A DNA stretch of 64,000 bases from Bacteroides sp. (GCF_028690125.1 NZ_JAQVBV010000010.1:85085-149084), one strand, 5' to 3'; shown: positions 28,010 to 38,269, counted from the stretch's first letter. Notes: generated by a model from the letters alone, not told the origin. Translations and numbers: made by a program.

Positions 28010-31000
28010 ATGAAAAAACAAATCACATGGAGTATAAGGCTTATAGCCTTATTGATCTGTTCATTTTCAGCTCTAGGCATTCAGGCACAGAAAGCCACAA
28101 ATGTGAAAGGAACAGTGTATGACTCTAACAAAGAACCGTTAATTGGTGCTAATGTTAGTCTAAAAGGAAACTCGTCCAATGGTACTATTACCGATATTGA
28201 CGGACAATTTAATTTGAATGTGCCAAACTTGAATTCAACGCTAGTAATCTCCTTTATTGGATACCAGACACAAGAGGTTGCATTAGAGGGACGTTCGGAA
28301 ATCAAAATTGTTTTGATTGATGATTCAAAGTCATTGGAAGAAGTAGTGGTCGTTGGATATGGTACTCAAAAACGAGGTCATCTGACCGGATCTGTTTCAA
28401 CAGTAAGTTCAAAAGAACTATTGAGAGCACCCATGCAAAATGTATCAAACTTGCTTACAGGAAAAGTTTCCGGATTAACCAGTATCCAATCTTCTGGTAA
28501 ACCGGGTGCAGATGGAACAGCTCTTTATGTACGCGGTATGAATGCGTTTAGTGATAATGCCCCGATGGTCATTGTAGATGGAGTAGCTCGTCCCATAGAC
28601 TATGTGAATCCGAATGATATTGAAAGCATTTCAGTTTTGAAAGATGCTGCGGCTACTATCTACGGTGTTCAGGGAGCCAATGGAGTTATCTTGATCACTA
28701 CAAAATCCGGTGGTGATGGACCGGCTAAAATTGCGTATGATGCTTCCTTCACTATGACTCAAAACACAGCGATGCCTAAATTTCTGAATGCGAGAGATTA
28801 TATGTACTGGCATAACAAAGCTCGTGAAATGGATGGTCTGACACCACTCTGGACAGCAGATATTCAAAACAAAGTGTTAAGTAATGATCCTAACAGCATT
28901 TGGGGAGAAACAGACTGGTTGGACAAAGTTTTTCAAACAGGTATGATGCAACAACATAATATTTCAGCATCAGGTGGTACTGAAAAAACGAAGTATTTTG
29001 CCAGCCTCGGTTATATGGATCAGGAAGGCACTTTGAAAAACACAAGTTTTACTCGTTACAATGTACGTGCAAATTTAGATATTCAGGTAGCTAAAAACCT
29101 TAAATTCACAACAAATATATCCGGATATCGTCTGGATAGAGACTGGCCTGGTACAGCTATTGGTAATCAAGCGGAGTTCGATCCTGTAAGACAGGCGATT
29201 AACTCTGTGCCGGTTATTAAATCAGAATATAATGGATTGCCTACAGCATGGATGGGAAGCACCTATTATGTAAATGGTTATGCAGCTTTGACGGAATCTG
29301 GATACAAACGCCAAACGCGTTGGGTATTGGATTCTAATTACAAATTGGAATATGACTTTTCTGGTTTGACCGATGTATTAAAAGGATTAAAAGCATCCGT
29401 ATTTGCTGCCTATAATTATAGTAATTCTACAGATTCTGGTTATGACCGTTATTATCAGTTGTATTATGTCAATAAAACATTTGATGAAGGAGTAGCTGGT
29501 GCCAGTGGATTTTCGAAGGGGGGAGGATATACAAAATCTGCCTCTTGGGGAGATACTTGGTTATTCCGTCCACAAATAGATTATTCCCGCGATTTCGCTT
29601 TACATCATGTAAGTGCCTTGTTCTTTTATGAAGCACAGAAGAATTCAACCAATACCATGACTGGAACAAAGTTAGGATACTATAGTGATGATCCGGTTGA
29701 TTTGACTTTGGGTACAACATTCCCTGAAACTCCCGTAACTGGATCTCATACGTATACAGGACAGGCTTCATGGGCAGGTCGTCTGAATTATGCGTATAAT
29801 CAAAAATATTTGGCTGAATTTGCTTTCCGTTATGACGGGTCATACGTATTTGCTCCGGAAAACCGTTGGGGATTTTTTCCTTCTGTCGCCGTCGGTTGGA
29901 TAATGTCAGAGGAGAATTTCTTTAAGAAAGCTCTTCCATTTGTAGATTACTTAAAGCTCCGTGCAAGTTATGGTGAGTCTGGTAATGATAATGTAACCCC
30001 TTATTTGTATAACTCTACATTTGCGGTCGCTAATAATAGCATGGTTTTAGGAAATACTGCTATGGCTCAGTTCTATTCTAAGAATGCATATATCTACCGT
30101 AACTTAACATGGTCCACTACTCATAGTTATAATCTAGGTTTAGAGTTCAATGTTTTAAATCAGAAATTAGCTGTCGAATTTGATGTATTCTATCAATTGA
30201 CAGAGGATATTTTGGAAAGTAAGAGTGGTAGCTATCCAACCTCATTGGGAGGTTATTATCCAAGTTATCAAAATTCCGGAAAGGTTGATAACAGAGGCTT
30301 CGAGCTTACATTAAGACACAATAACCGTATCAACAAAGATTGGAATTATAAATTGATGGGTAATGTTTCTTTTGCTCGCAATCGTGTACTGGAAAAAGCT
30401 GTAACAGACAATTATCCCAATTATCGTGGAGTTTTGGGACAATCAATGAACGCACGTTATGGTTATCAGGCACTGGGATTTTTCCAGAGTAAAGAAGAAC
30501 TGGAAAACTATCCGGCCGCTCCTTCAGGAACCACTAATCTGGGTGATTTGAAATACCGTGATGTAAACGGTGATGGTATTATTAATCAGCAATATGACTA
30601 TGTGAAGATTGGTTATGGTGGTGTACCGGAAATCAACTTTGCGTTGAATATGGAAATTAACTATAAAAATTTCTATGTAAATATGTTATGGCAAGGAGTG
30701 ACACATAGCGACTATGAGTTATCGGGAGTATATGATACAGGAGTAACAGCTGCCACATCTTATACAAGTCCGTTTGGCACAAGTGGTAACTCACCTTACT
30801 ATCTCATTGAAGGTGCATGGACACCGGAAAATACAAATGCCAAATATCCCCGCTTATCAACCATTCCTAATGGAAACAATGCATGGCGTTCGTCCTGGTG
30901 GGTAGTCAATGGTGAATATCTGCGATTGAAAAATATGAATATTGGATATTACTTGCCTGAATATTTATTGAAAAAGACTCCATTTACTCGTGTAAACATC

Positions 31001-31129
31001 TATTTGGCAGGTACCAACTTGCTCACATTGAGTCACTTCAAATATGTCGATCCTGAAAGCCCTTCGGTAAGTAATGGATACTACCCACAACAGAGGACTT
31101 TTAGTTTAGGTCTTAACGTAACATTCTAA
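28010..31129 (+). CDS. SusC/RagA-family TonB-linked outer-membrane transporter
   Basis: This 1039-residue protein has a signal peptide (to about residue 27) and a carboxypeptidase-regulatory-like domain (NVKGTVYDSNKEPLIGANV, then SFIGYQTQEV). A TonB-box region (EEVVVVGYGTQKR, about 106-118), a plug domain (VRGMNAFSDNAPMVIVDGV) and a beta barrel ending in an aromatic C-terminus (LGLNVTF) follow. It imports oligosaccharides across the outer membrane, powered by TonB, with the SusD lid encoded 18 bp downstream. It differs clearly from the other SusC in the window, so the two systems are likely to bind different ligands. The intergenic stretch upstream (27960-28009) is AT-rich with no promoter I would assert. 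Confidence 0.96.
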   Translation: MKKQITWSIRLIALLICSFSALGIQAQKATNVKGTVYDSNKEPLIGANVSLKGNSSNGTITDIDGQFNLNVPNLNSTLVISFIGYQTQEVALEGRSEIKIVLIDDSKSLEEVVVVGYGTQKRGHLTGSVSTVSSKELLRAPMQNVSNLLTGKVSGLTSIQSSGKPGADGTALYVRGMNAFSDNAPMVIVDGVARPIDYVNPNDIESISVLKDAAATIYGVQGANGVILITTKSGGDGPAKIAYDASFTMTQNTAMPKFLNARDYMYWHNKAREMDGLTPLWTADIQNKVLSNDPNSIWGETDWLDKVFQTGMMQQHNISASGGTEKTKYFASLGYMDQEGTLKNTSFTRYNVRANLDIQVAKNLKFTTNISGYRLDRDWPGTAIGNQAEFDPVRQAINSVPVIKSEYNGLPTAWMGSTYYVNGYAALTESGYKRQTRWVLDSNYKLEYDFSGLTDVLKGLKASVFAAYNYSNSTDSGYDRYYQLYYVNKTFDEGVAGASGFSKGGGYTKSASWGDTWLFRPQIDYSRDFALHHVSALFFYEAQKNSTNTMTGTKLGYYSDDPVDLTLGTTFPETPVTGSHTYTGQASWAGRLNYAYNQKYLAEFAFRYDGSYVFAPENRWGFFPSVAVGWIMSEENFFKKALPFVDYLKLRASYGESGNDNVTPYLYNSTFAVANNSMVLGNTAMAQFYSKNAYIYRNLTWSTTHSYNLGLEFNVLNQKLAVEFDVFYQLTEDILESKSGSYPTSLGGYYPSYQNSGKVDNRGFELTLRHNNRINKDWNYKLMGNVSFARNRVLEKAVTDNYPNYRGVLGQSMNARYGYQALGFFQSKEELENYPAAPSGTTNLGDLKYRDVNGDGIINQQYDYVKIGYGGVPEINFALNMEINYKNFYVNMLWQGVTHSDYELSGVYDTGVTAATSYTSPFGTSGNSPYYLIEGAWTPENTNAKYPRLSTIPNGNNAWRSSWWVVNGEYLRLKNMNIGYYLPEYLLKKTPFTRVNIYLAGTNLLTLSHFKYVDPESPSVSNGYYPQQRTFSLGLNVTF

Positions 31130-31147
31130 TGTAAGGAGGAGATAAAA

Positions 31148-32842
31148 ATGAAAAAAAGAATATTTAAGACTTTAATGGGCGCTGTAGCTCTAAGTTTTGG
31201 AATAACTTCGTGTGACGTATTAGATTTGAATGATACGACAGTACTATCCGATCTGGCTGTTTGGAATACAGAAAGTGCCGCAGAGATGTATATTACTGCT
31301 GCATATAAGACGTTTACTGATGTATCACAAGTAGCCAATAGCCGTTCGGTATTTTATGATAGTTATTCTGATTTGATGAAATCAACCGCATGGGATGTGT
31401 ATAATCATCATTATAACAAAGCTTTATTACAAGGAAGTTCTTTCTCTACAGGTAGTGCAGGTGCATTTGAGTGTTGGAGTGATGCATACGATCGCATTCG
31501 TCGCGCCAATGTATTGTTGGATGAAATCACACGATATGGTGCACCCAAATATGGAGAAGACTGGTGTGACATTCGCCGTGCCGAAGTACGTCTTTGCCGT
31601 GCCTTCTCATATTATCGTCTGATTCGTGTATACGGTGGTATAGTGCTTCGTACCGAAACCTCTGGTACCAATGGTGTAGATGATGGTTCTTATGAAGCCG
31701 ATATTCATCGCAAACGTTTGACTGAAGCTGAAAGTTGGGATTTTGTCATTCAAGAATTGAAGTGGGCAGGTGAAAAACTACCTGATGTATGGCCGGGAAC
31801 CTGGGAAGGACGAGCTACAAAGAAAACAGCTTATGGCCTACTTTCGAGAATGGCACTTTTTGCCGGACAATGGCAAGAGGCAATTGACGCTGCAGAAGAA
31901 GTGAGAAAATTAGGTGGAGATTTGGCTGATGATTACGCTAAAGTATTTCAGGTAGATGGTGGTCAAGACAATTCGAAAGAGATTTTATTTGCTTTGTATT
32001 ATTTGAAGGGAAGTGTTACTCATAATTATGATCGTTACAACCGTCCCTTCGGTGATAATGAAGTGTACAATACTCAAGTGTACGCCGAGCATGTGCCAAC
32101 GGCCGAACTTGCAGACCTTTATGAATTTAAAGATGGAACAACGTTTAATTGGAACACTTATGCGGAGAAATATTCAGATCCTTATGCAGACCGTGAACCC
32201 CGTTTTCAGGCAACTATTATGTATAACGGTTGCAAATGGGAAAGCAGAACTATCCAAACATATGTAGATGGAACTGATGGATTTGTGGCATTTACTCAAA
32301 GTGGTTCTACTAACGGACATACTTGTACAGGTTATTATCTACGTAAATATCTGCAAGAAAATAACAGTACTTTCATTAATGATCATAGTTGGCAGTATGA
32401 CGCCGTTCTTCGGTATGCAGAAGTTTTATTAAATAAAGCGGAAGCTTATGCACAACTGGATTATAATAAATATAAGACTGAAGCCCTCGATGCATTAAAT
32501 AAGGTAAGAAATCGTGTTGATTTACCAAGCAAAACAGCAACAGATGCTCCCGATAAAGATTCATTTATGACATTATTACGCAAAGAACGTTGTGTGGAGT
32601 TAGCAGGTGAAGGTTTCCGCTATTGGGATTTACGTCGTTGGAAACTAGCTGGAAATGTAATTAATGGAAAGAATGCCCATGGTGTGAAAATAAAAAAATC
32701 GACCGATAATACTTATACATATGAAAAAGTAGAGTGTGATGGAGGATCTTCTCGTATATTCCTTGAAAAATACTATTATTTCTCTTTGCCCACTGCGGAA
32801 ACTGCAAATAATAAACTCTGTGAAAATAATCCTTATTGGTAA
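31148..32842 (+). CDS. SusD/RagB-family surface glycan-binding lipoprotein
   Basis: This 564-residue lipoprotein has lipobox GITSC (Cys22). TPR-like helices and the SusD C-terminal signature follow (EVLLNKAEAYAQL..., ALNKVRNRVDLP, LRKERCVELAGEGFRYWDLRRWK). SusD proteins cap the SusC pore and bind the incoming glycan. It sits 18 bp after susC with a purine-rich AAGGAGG ribosome-binding site (31133-31139), stronger than usual for Bacteroides. Confidence 0.95.
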   Translation: MKKRIFKTLMGAVALSFGITSCDVLDLNDTTVLSDLAVWNTESAAEMYITAAYKTFTDVSQVANSRSVFYDSYSDLMKSTAWDVYNHHYNKALLQGSSFSTGSAGAFECWSDAYDRIRRANVLLDEITRYGAPKYGEDWCDIRRAEVRLCRAFSYYRLIRVYGGIVLRTETSGTNGVDDGSYEADIHRKRLTEAESWDFVIQELKWAGEKLPDVWPGTWEGRATKKTAYGLLSRMALFAGQWQEAIDAAEEVRKLGGDLADDYAKVFQVDGGQDNSKEILFALYYLKGSVTHNYDRYNRPFGDNEVYNTQVYAEHVPTAELADLYEFKDGTTFNWNTYAEKYSDPYADREPRFQATIMYNGCKWESRTIQTYVDGTDGFVAFTQSGSTNGHTCTGYYLRKYLQENNSTFINDHSWQYDAVLRYAEVLLNKAEAYAQLDYNKYKTEALDALNKVRNRVDLPSKTATDAPDKDSFMTLLRKERCVELAGEGFRYWDLRRWKLAGNVINGKNAHGVKIKKSTDNTYTYEKVECDGGSSRIFLEKYYYFSLPTAETANNKLCENNPYW

Positions 32843-32869
32843 TTAATAAAAGACTAAAAGATATTCGAT

Positions 32870-33313
32870 ATGAAAGTTATAAATAAAATTGGAATATGGA
32901 TGCTAAGCGTCTTTATGCTAACAACTTTGTTGCAAAGCTGTGCTAAAGCTGATGATGAATTTGTGCATAGAACGAACACTATCTCACAAATGATTTGCAA
33001 GGCTTCTCATAGTAGCGGTGAGTTTAGAGGAACAATCTATGAATATAACAAGAATGACGAGATTATGTCCGGTCAGTTTACTCAGGAGGATATTGAGGGT
33101 GGATACGGCTTGATTCTGTTTGCCATTCCTAAATCTTTAGAGAATGATGTTAACTTGACTAGTGTTTATCTGGTAGCGACAGTGACCTACGATGAGTTTA
33201 TCACTCCTTCATTAACAGGCAAGCATGACATTTCAGGAGATGGAATTATTATCTCCGTGAAATCGGGTGTTGGTACAACTCGCCGATACCGTGTCAGAGG
33301 CTATTATGAATAA
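32870..33313 (+). CDS. Small PUL lipoprotein of unknown function
   Basis: This 147-residue protein has a lipoprotein signal (LLQSC, Cys24) and a single small beta-rich domain. I do not recognise a named family. It lies between susD (27-bp gap) and the DUF5018 lipoprotein gene (27-bp gap), where auxiliary surface proteins of the SusE/SusF type are usually encoded. It most likely sits on the outer membrane beside SusCD. Binding function is inference from position. Confidence 0.7.
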   Translation: MKVINKIGIWMLSVFMLTTLLQSCAKADDEFVHRTNTISQMICKASHSSGEFRGTIYEYNKNDEIMSGQFTQEDIEGGYGLILFAIPKSLENDVNLTSVYLVATVTYDEFITPSLTGKHDISGDGIIISVKSGVGTTRRYRVRGYYE

Positions 33314-33340
33314 TGAGAATCATATTTAATACACTGTAAG

Positions 33341-34804
33341 ATGAAAATATTAAATTCAAAAACTATATTAGGAGCTGTTTTGGGCTGTGCCTTGTTCTTA
33401 GGATCTTGTGAAGAGAGCTTAAGTGAAAAATTGGGTCGTGAAGCTAAAATCATGATTTCCTTCAAGGTGACAGGTACCAATGGGACAGTATTCAACTCGA
33501 CTATTGGTGAAAATGATGTCAAAATAAAAATTTCTCCTTATCTGGATGCCGCCGAAGAATTAAAGTCGGCCACACCGGTATTTTATCTCTCTAAAGGTGC
33601 TACAGTTAGCCCTGATCCTACAGTTCCTCAAAATTTTGCTCAGGAAGGTGGCGTAAAATACACTGTAGTATCTGAAGATAAATCTACAACGAGAGAATAT
33701 ACTGTCACTTGGACTGTTTCGGATAAATTACCCTATGGTTCAGGATTTAGTTATGCCGAAATAGGAGCTAAAAAGACATTCGTAGAGTTAGGATATCCGG
33801 GAGAAGTGAACAATTTCAATTTACCGGATAGCAAACAATATGGTGATTTACAAATGTATCATGCCTATTGTGGTAATTATATTGTATTGTTGTCACGAGC
33901 TTATGTAGCTGCAGGCAATTCGGAACTTGATCTTAAAGTCGTTGATAAAACAACTTTAGATGCTGCCGGCACTCTGAATTTAGGTTCTATTTCACCAGCG
34001 GACTTGAAAATGATTACTTCTGATTATAAAGGAAGATGTGTAGGTGCTGTCGTGACAGGTAATGAAACAGAGTTTTTCTATTGGTCTAAACCAACGGACG
34101 CTCCCAAATCTGTAGGTAAGATCGGGGTTAGTATGGCTCCATCTACCAGTGACCTCTCCAATAACTTCCAAGTAGCCGGAGATATTACGGGAAATGCTTG
34201 GATCACAGCACTTGCTCCACGTGACAAAGATGGTACACACTACCGTATAAAAGTATCCGGTGGACAGTTAGCTTCTGAATATTCTACAATTAAAACAGGT
34301 TATGCAAGTAATGACTGTAGCCAATTCCAGATGATTTCCCCGTTGGATGATTCTGATCAGCCTACTTACGTCGTAGGTGATGCGGAAGGTACGGCAAATG
34401 CAGCGAACAGTGTTCATTGTTATATCAATTCATATGCTGGCTCCACGTTAAATGTTATGCCTGCACTTTGGCAAAACACGTTGCAAACCTGGTGGGTAGG
34501 AACCGGATTCACTGTTGCTCGTGGTGGGGGTCGTGCTCCTGTAGTTTCTGCATTACCTATCAATGGTAAGAGTTATGTAGTCGTTACTAGTGGTACAGCT
34601 TGGTGGCACGCTGCTGCTGTGTTGAGTTCCGACCTGCAAACATTGGCACATGAGAATCTGAATATCGCTTATGGTATAAATAGAGGCTGGAGCTATGGCG
34701 CCTGGGTAGACTGGTATTGGGATGAAGAGAACGAAGAAGCCTACTTAGCAGTATGGTTTGGTCGTCTCGGGCTCTATACTTACAAAATGACTTGTTTTGA
34801 ATAA
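33341..34804 (+). CDS. DUF5018-type surface lipoprotein (putative glycan-binding protein)
   Basis: This 487-residue lipoprotein (lipobox FLGSC, Cys23) has an N-terminal beta domain (about 35-125) with the ISFKVTGTNGTVFNSTIGEND... and TVVSEDKSTTREYTVTW segments typical of DUF5018. A larger beta-rich C-terminal region of about 350 residues contains repeated aromatic and Gly-rich stretches (WWVGTGFTVARGGG, YLAVWFGRLGLYTYKM) that could form a propeller. Such proteins often follow SusD in PULs and act as surface glycan-binding proteins. No catalytic motif is apparent. Confidence 0.75.
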   Translation: MKILNSKTILGAVLGCALFLGSCEESLSEKLGREAKIMISFKVTGTNGTVFNSTIGENDVKIKISPYLDAAEELKSATPVFYLSKGATVSPDPTVPQNFAQEGGVKYTVVSEDKSTTREYTVTWTVSDKLPYGSGFSYAEIGAKKTFVELGYPGEVNNFNLPDSKQYGDLQMYHAYCGNYIVLLSRAYVAAGNSELDLKVVDKTTLDAAGTLNLGSISPADLKMITSDYKGRCVGAVVTGNETEFFYWSKPTDAPKSVGKIGVSMAPSTSDLSNNFQVAGDITGNAWITALAPRDKDGTHYRIKVSGGQLASEYSTIKTGYASNDCSQFQMISPLDDSDQPTYVVGDAEGTANAANSVHCYINSYAGSTLNVMPALWQNTLQTWWVGTGFTVARGGGRAPVVSALPINGKSYVVVTSGTAWWHAAAVLSSDLQTLAHENLNIAYGINRGWSYGAWVDWYWDEENEEAYLAVWFGRLGLYTYKMTCFE

Positions 34805-34850
34805 TACTTTGATGCTCATATGTATCAAACTATAAAATCTTGATTTTAGG

Positions 34851-34919
34851 CACGGATTACACGGAAAATACGCTTTTTCGTATACTTAAAAAAACGTGTA
34901 ATCTGTGTAATTCCGTGTC
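34851..34919. repeat. Intergenic imperfect stem-loop with ATTACAC repeats
   Basis: Segments 34851-34863 and 34895-34907 pair over 12 of 13 positions (CACGGATTACACG and its near complement). An inner hairpin sits at 34868-34883. ATTACAC-type words recur three times. It fills the 186-bp gap after the DUF5018 gene and could attenuate transcription into the downstream enzyme genes or protect the upstream mRNA end. Confidence 0.55.
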
Positions 34920-34990
34920 TGAAAAGAATTAAGTTCAATTTGTAACCAATGTTTTCCTTTGCAATTAATAAATCAAATTAATCGAAAATC

Positions 34991-36286
34991 ATGAAGAAAT
35001 ACTTTTTATTGCTTGCTTTAAGTTTCTTTGCCGTCGCTTGTAATACGGAAGAAAATAGCACAGACGTCAATGATGGAAAAGAGATCCCTTTGGAACCGGG
35101 TAATTCCGGTAACAAAACCAATAAGCCTAAAGCTATCTGGATTGATGCACATGCCAACTTTAGCCGTTTTGCAACGAAATCTGCTATCACTTCCTATATG
35201 GAGAAAATAAAAGATACAGGTTTCAATGAAATCTATTTGGATGTAAAGCCCGGTATCGGTTATGCGTTATACGATAGCGATATTTTACCTAAATTAGAGA
35301 AATGGGGAACGGAAACTGTTACCCGTGATTGGGATTACCTTGAGTTTTGGCTTGAAGAAGCAGAACGTCTCGACATTGATGTAATTGCTTCCATATCAGC
35401 AATGGGATTCGGTTACACTAAAGATAGAGAAGGAATTGTGTATGACGATTCCCGCTGGGATGGAAAGACTCAAATGGAAATGAAAAACGGCGATCCGAAT
35501 AATCTCGTCGATATTCGTAATCAGACTGACGTAGATGCTGCCATGCTGAATCCATGTTTACCGGAAGTACAAACTTACGTTATTTCTATCATAGAAGAAA
35601 TAGTAACCAAATATCCCAAGTTGAAAGGTTTCAGCTTAGACTACTGTCGTTGGTATGGTGGTAACTACGGTTTTAGTGATGCCACGATTCAAGCCTTTCA
35701 AACCTACAGCGGTGAAACTGTAACTACCAGAAATGATATAATTACCTCTACAGGAGGTGTCGGACGTTTGTATAACAAATGGATTGAATTCCGTTCAATG
35801 ACCATCACCAATCTGATCACCAATATCAGTTCTAAAATTAAAGCTATTAATCCTGATATAGAACTCCATTTGTGGGCATCTGCCGATTGGGGGTCACGCT
35901 ACAGTGTCGGACAAAACTGGGCCAGTAAATCATATTCTCCCGCTGCAAATTCCATTTATACGGCAAACTACAATAAAACAGGATTTGCAGATCAATTGGA
36001 TGTATTTGTTTTAGGTGCTTATGCAGATGCAGTCTGGATTTCAGAAAATCCGGGGTCTGTTTGGTCTGTAGAAAACTTCGTCAATACCTATGGCAACTAC
36101 ACAAAAGGAGATTGTAAAGTATATGGTTCTATTCCGGCCTATTCATACGATAATAAAGCGACATCTGACGCAGTGTATTTGTGTATGAAAAATACAGATG
36201 GTCTGATGGTCTTTGAGATTTCTCATGTAATCAATAAAAATTCATGGTCTGCAATTAAGGAGGGCATTAATCGAGTAGAAAAATGA
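34991..36286 (+). CDS. Family-10-like glycosylhydrolase lipoprotein (paralogue of the 26712 gene)
   Basis: This 431-residue lipoprotein (lipobox AVAC, Cys17) has the same barrel as the 415-residue protein upstream. The parallel motifs are KAIWIDAHANFSRFATKS, IYLDVKPGIGYALYDSD, RDWDYLEFWLEEAERL, FSLDYCRWYGG and DGLMVFEISHVI. The shared Asp residues in DVKP and DYCR are the best candidates for function. A lipid anchor here versus an ordinary signal in the other copy suggests a surface and a periplasmic member. Its stop overlaps the GH97 start by 4 bp (ATGA). Confidence 0.75.
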   Translation: MKKYFLLLALSFFAVACNTEENSTDVNDGKEIPLEPGNSGNKTNKPKAIWIDAHANFSRFATKSAITSYMEKIKDTGFNEIYLDVKPGIGYALYDSDILPKLEKWGTETVTRDWDYLEFWLEEAERLDIDVIASISAMGFGYTKDREGIVYDDSRWDGKTQMEMKNGDPNNLVDIRNQTDVDAAMLNPCLPEVQTYVISIIEEIVTKYPKLKGFSLDYCRWYGGNYGFSDATIQAFQTYSGETVTTRNDIITSTGGVGRLYNKWIEFRSMTITNLITNISSKIKAINPDIELHLWASADWGSRYSVGQNWASKSYSPAANSIYTANYNKTGFADQLDVFVLGAYADAVWISENPGSVWSVENFVNTYGNYTKGDCKVYGSIPAYSYDNKATSDAVYLCMKNTDGLMVFEISHVINKNSWSAIKEGINRVEK

Positions 36287-38256
36287 TGAAAAGAACACTT
36301 ACACTATTATGTATCTTGTGCACATGTGTGGTCATTCAAGCTAAAAACTACCTGGTCAATTCACCGGATGGAAAAATTAAAGTGACGGTAACGGCTGATA
36401 AACAGCTAAGCTGGAGCATTGATTACAACGGAGAGCAGATTTTGAACCCCAGTGTGATGCAAATGAATATTGAGGGACAATCAGTACAACCGGGAGTAAA
36501 TCCTTCGGTGATAAAGGCTAAAACAATCAAAGTCGATTCGGAACAGACTGCTGTTGTTCCGACTAAACAGCGGATTATCAGAGATCAATATAATCAGCTG
36601 ACTTTAACTTGCAAGGGTGGATATGCCGTAGTGTTCAGGGTATACAATAATGGAGCGGCTTATCGGTTTGAAACAACATTCAAATCCCCCCAAGTATATG
36701 TAAATAGTGAAACTGTTCAGCAAAACTGGATAGACGGTTGCAAAGCATACTGGCCTCGTGAGAAGAATCAGGAATATATCACTCATTGCGAAGCTATTTT
36801 CGATGAATTAAACCTGAACTCTCTAACCAAAGAAATGAAAGGATATCTTCCCATTTACCTTTCTACCCCCAAAGGAACGAAAGTGGTGATAATGGAGTCC
36901 GATCTTTTCGATTATCCCAACTTATTTCTGACGGGCGACCGGAACCGGACTCTTACGGGTGAATTTCCTCCCGTTGTATTAAAGAGTGAGTTGAAAAAAG
37001 GGGCAGATCGTGATGAAGTTCTCCTTGAGAAAGCTCCTTATATCGCTGCTACCCAAGGGACAAGAGCTTACCCTTGGCGAGTATTGATGATGAATGAAGA
37101 CGATAAAGCGGTGGTGGAAAACAATTTGGTTTATCAATTAGCCTCTCCTTCTGTTACGAATGATACAGAATGGATAAAACCGGGTAAAATCTCTTGGGAC
37201 TGGTGGAGCACTCTTAATGTATATGGAGTAGATTTTAAAGCCGGAGTAAATACCGATACCTATAAGTATTTCATTGATTTTGCTTCGAAATATGGTATTG
37301 AATATGTCCTTTTGGATGAAGGTTGGTCGGTAGGAACCTGGAATATCAAAGAGGCAATTCCCGAGTTGGATATACAAGAACTGGTACGTTACGGAAAAGA
37401 GAGAAATGTAGGCCTGGTATTATGGACTTTGTGGAATCCGCTCGATAAAGATCTGGAAGGTATTCTGGACGTATACGAGAAATGGGGAATCAAAGGCATC
37501 AAAGTCGATTTCATGCAACGCTCTGATCAATATATGGTTAATTTCTACGAAAGAGTAGGAAAAGCTGCTATGGATCGTAAATTATTAGTTGATTTTCATG
37601 GTTCCTTCAAACCTTCGGGATTACAGAAAAAGTATCCAAATGTAATGACTTTCGAAGGAGTTTTGGGAATGGAACATGACAAGGATTCCAGAGATATTAA
37701 CCCGGTACACGACTTGATCCTTCCATTCACAAGAATGGCTGCCGGTCCGATGGATTATACTCCCGGTGCGGTAGGTAATGCAACTGCCGAAGATTTTTAT
37801 ATCAATTTTGTACATCCTATTAGTCTGGGAACACGAGCTCATCAAGCTGCGCTTTATGTTGTTTACGAAAGCCCATTGCAGATGTTGGCAGATTCTCCTT
37901 CCAGTTATTATGGAGCACCGGAGTTTGCTTCGTTCATCTCTCGTATACCAACCACTTGGGATGACACAAAAGCAATTACGGCAAAAATAGGAGAACAGCT
38001 AGTAATTGCCCGCAAGAATGGTAAGAATTGGTATCTAGGCGGACTGACGGATTGGAACGCACGTACAATTGAAGTCAGACTGGATTTCCTCGATGCTTCA
38101 AAGTATAAGATGGAAGTCTTCAAGGATGGAATAAATGCCAATGTCCATGCTTCTGATTTTAAAACAGAAGAAGTAACTGTATCGAAAGGAGAAACAATAA
38201 ATATAACAATGGCTAAAGGTGGCGGTTGGGCTGCTATCCTGACACCTATTGAATAA
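36283..38256 (+). CDS. GH97 alpha-glycosidase, retaining-type signature
   Basis: This 657-residue secreted enzyme has a signal peptide to about residue 20, then the GH97 N-terminal beta-sandwich (SPDGKIKVTVTADKQLSWSI), catalytic TIM barrel and C-terminal domain. The barrel carries KVDFMQRSDQ with Asp409 where retaining GH97 alpha-galactosidases have their nucleophile, instead of the Glu-based arrangement of inverting SusB alpha-glucosidases. TFEGVLGMEHDK (456-467) offers Glu458 and Glu464 as acid/base candidates. An alpha-galactosidase-like activity is therefore more likely than alpha-glucosidase. GH97 enzymes are calcium dependent. Two ATG codons overlap the upstream stop; either start leaves the signal peptide intact. 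Confidence 0.92.
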   Translation: MMKRTLTLLCILCTCVVIQAKNYLVNSPDGKIKVTVTADKQLSWSIDYNGEQILNPSVMQMNIEGQSVQPGVNPSVIKAKTIKVDSEQTAVVPTKQRIIRDQYNQLTLTCKGGYAVVFRVYNNGAAYRFETTFKSPQVYVNSETVQQNWIDGCKAYWPREKNQEYITHCEAIFDELNLNSLTKEMKGYLPIYLSTPKGTKVVIMESDLFDYPNLFLTGDRNRTLTGEFPPVVLKSELKKGADRDEVLLEKAPYIAATQGTRAYPWRVLMMNEDDKAVVENNLVYQLASPSVTNDTEWIKPGKISWDWWSTLNVYGVDFKAGVNTDTYKYFIDFASKYGIEYVLLDEGWSVGTWNIKEAIPELDIQELVRYGKERNVGLVLWTLWNPLDKDLEGILDVYEKWGIKGIKVDFMQRSDQYMVNFYERVGKAAMDRKLLVDFHGSFKPSGLQKKYPNVMTFEGVLGMEHDKDSRDINPVHDLILPFTRMAAGPMDYTPGAVGNATAEDFYINFVHPISLGTRAHQAALYVVYESPLQMLADSPSSYYGAPEFASFISRIPTTWDDTKAITAKIGEQLVIARKNGKNWYLGGLTDWNARTIEVRLDFLDASKYKMEVFKDGINANVHASDFKTEEVTVSKGETINITMAKGGGWAAILTPIE

Positions 38257-38269
38257 AAAAGATATAGCA

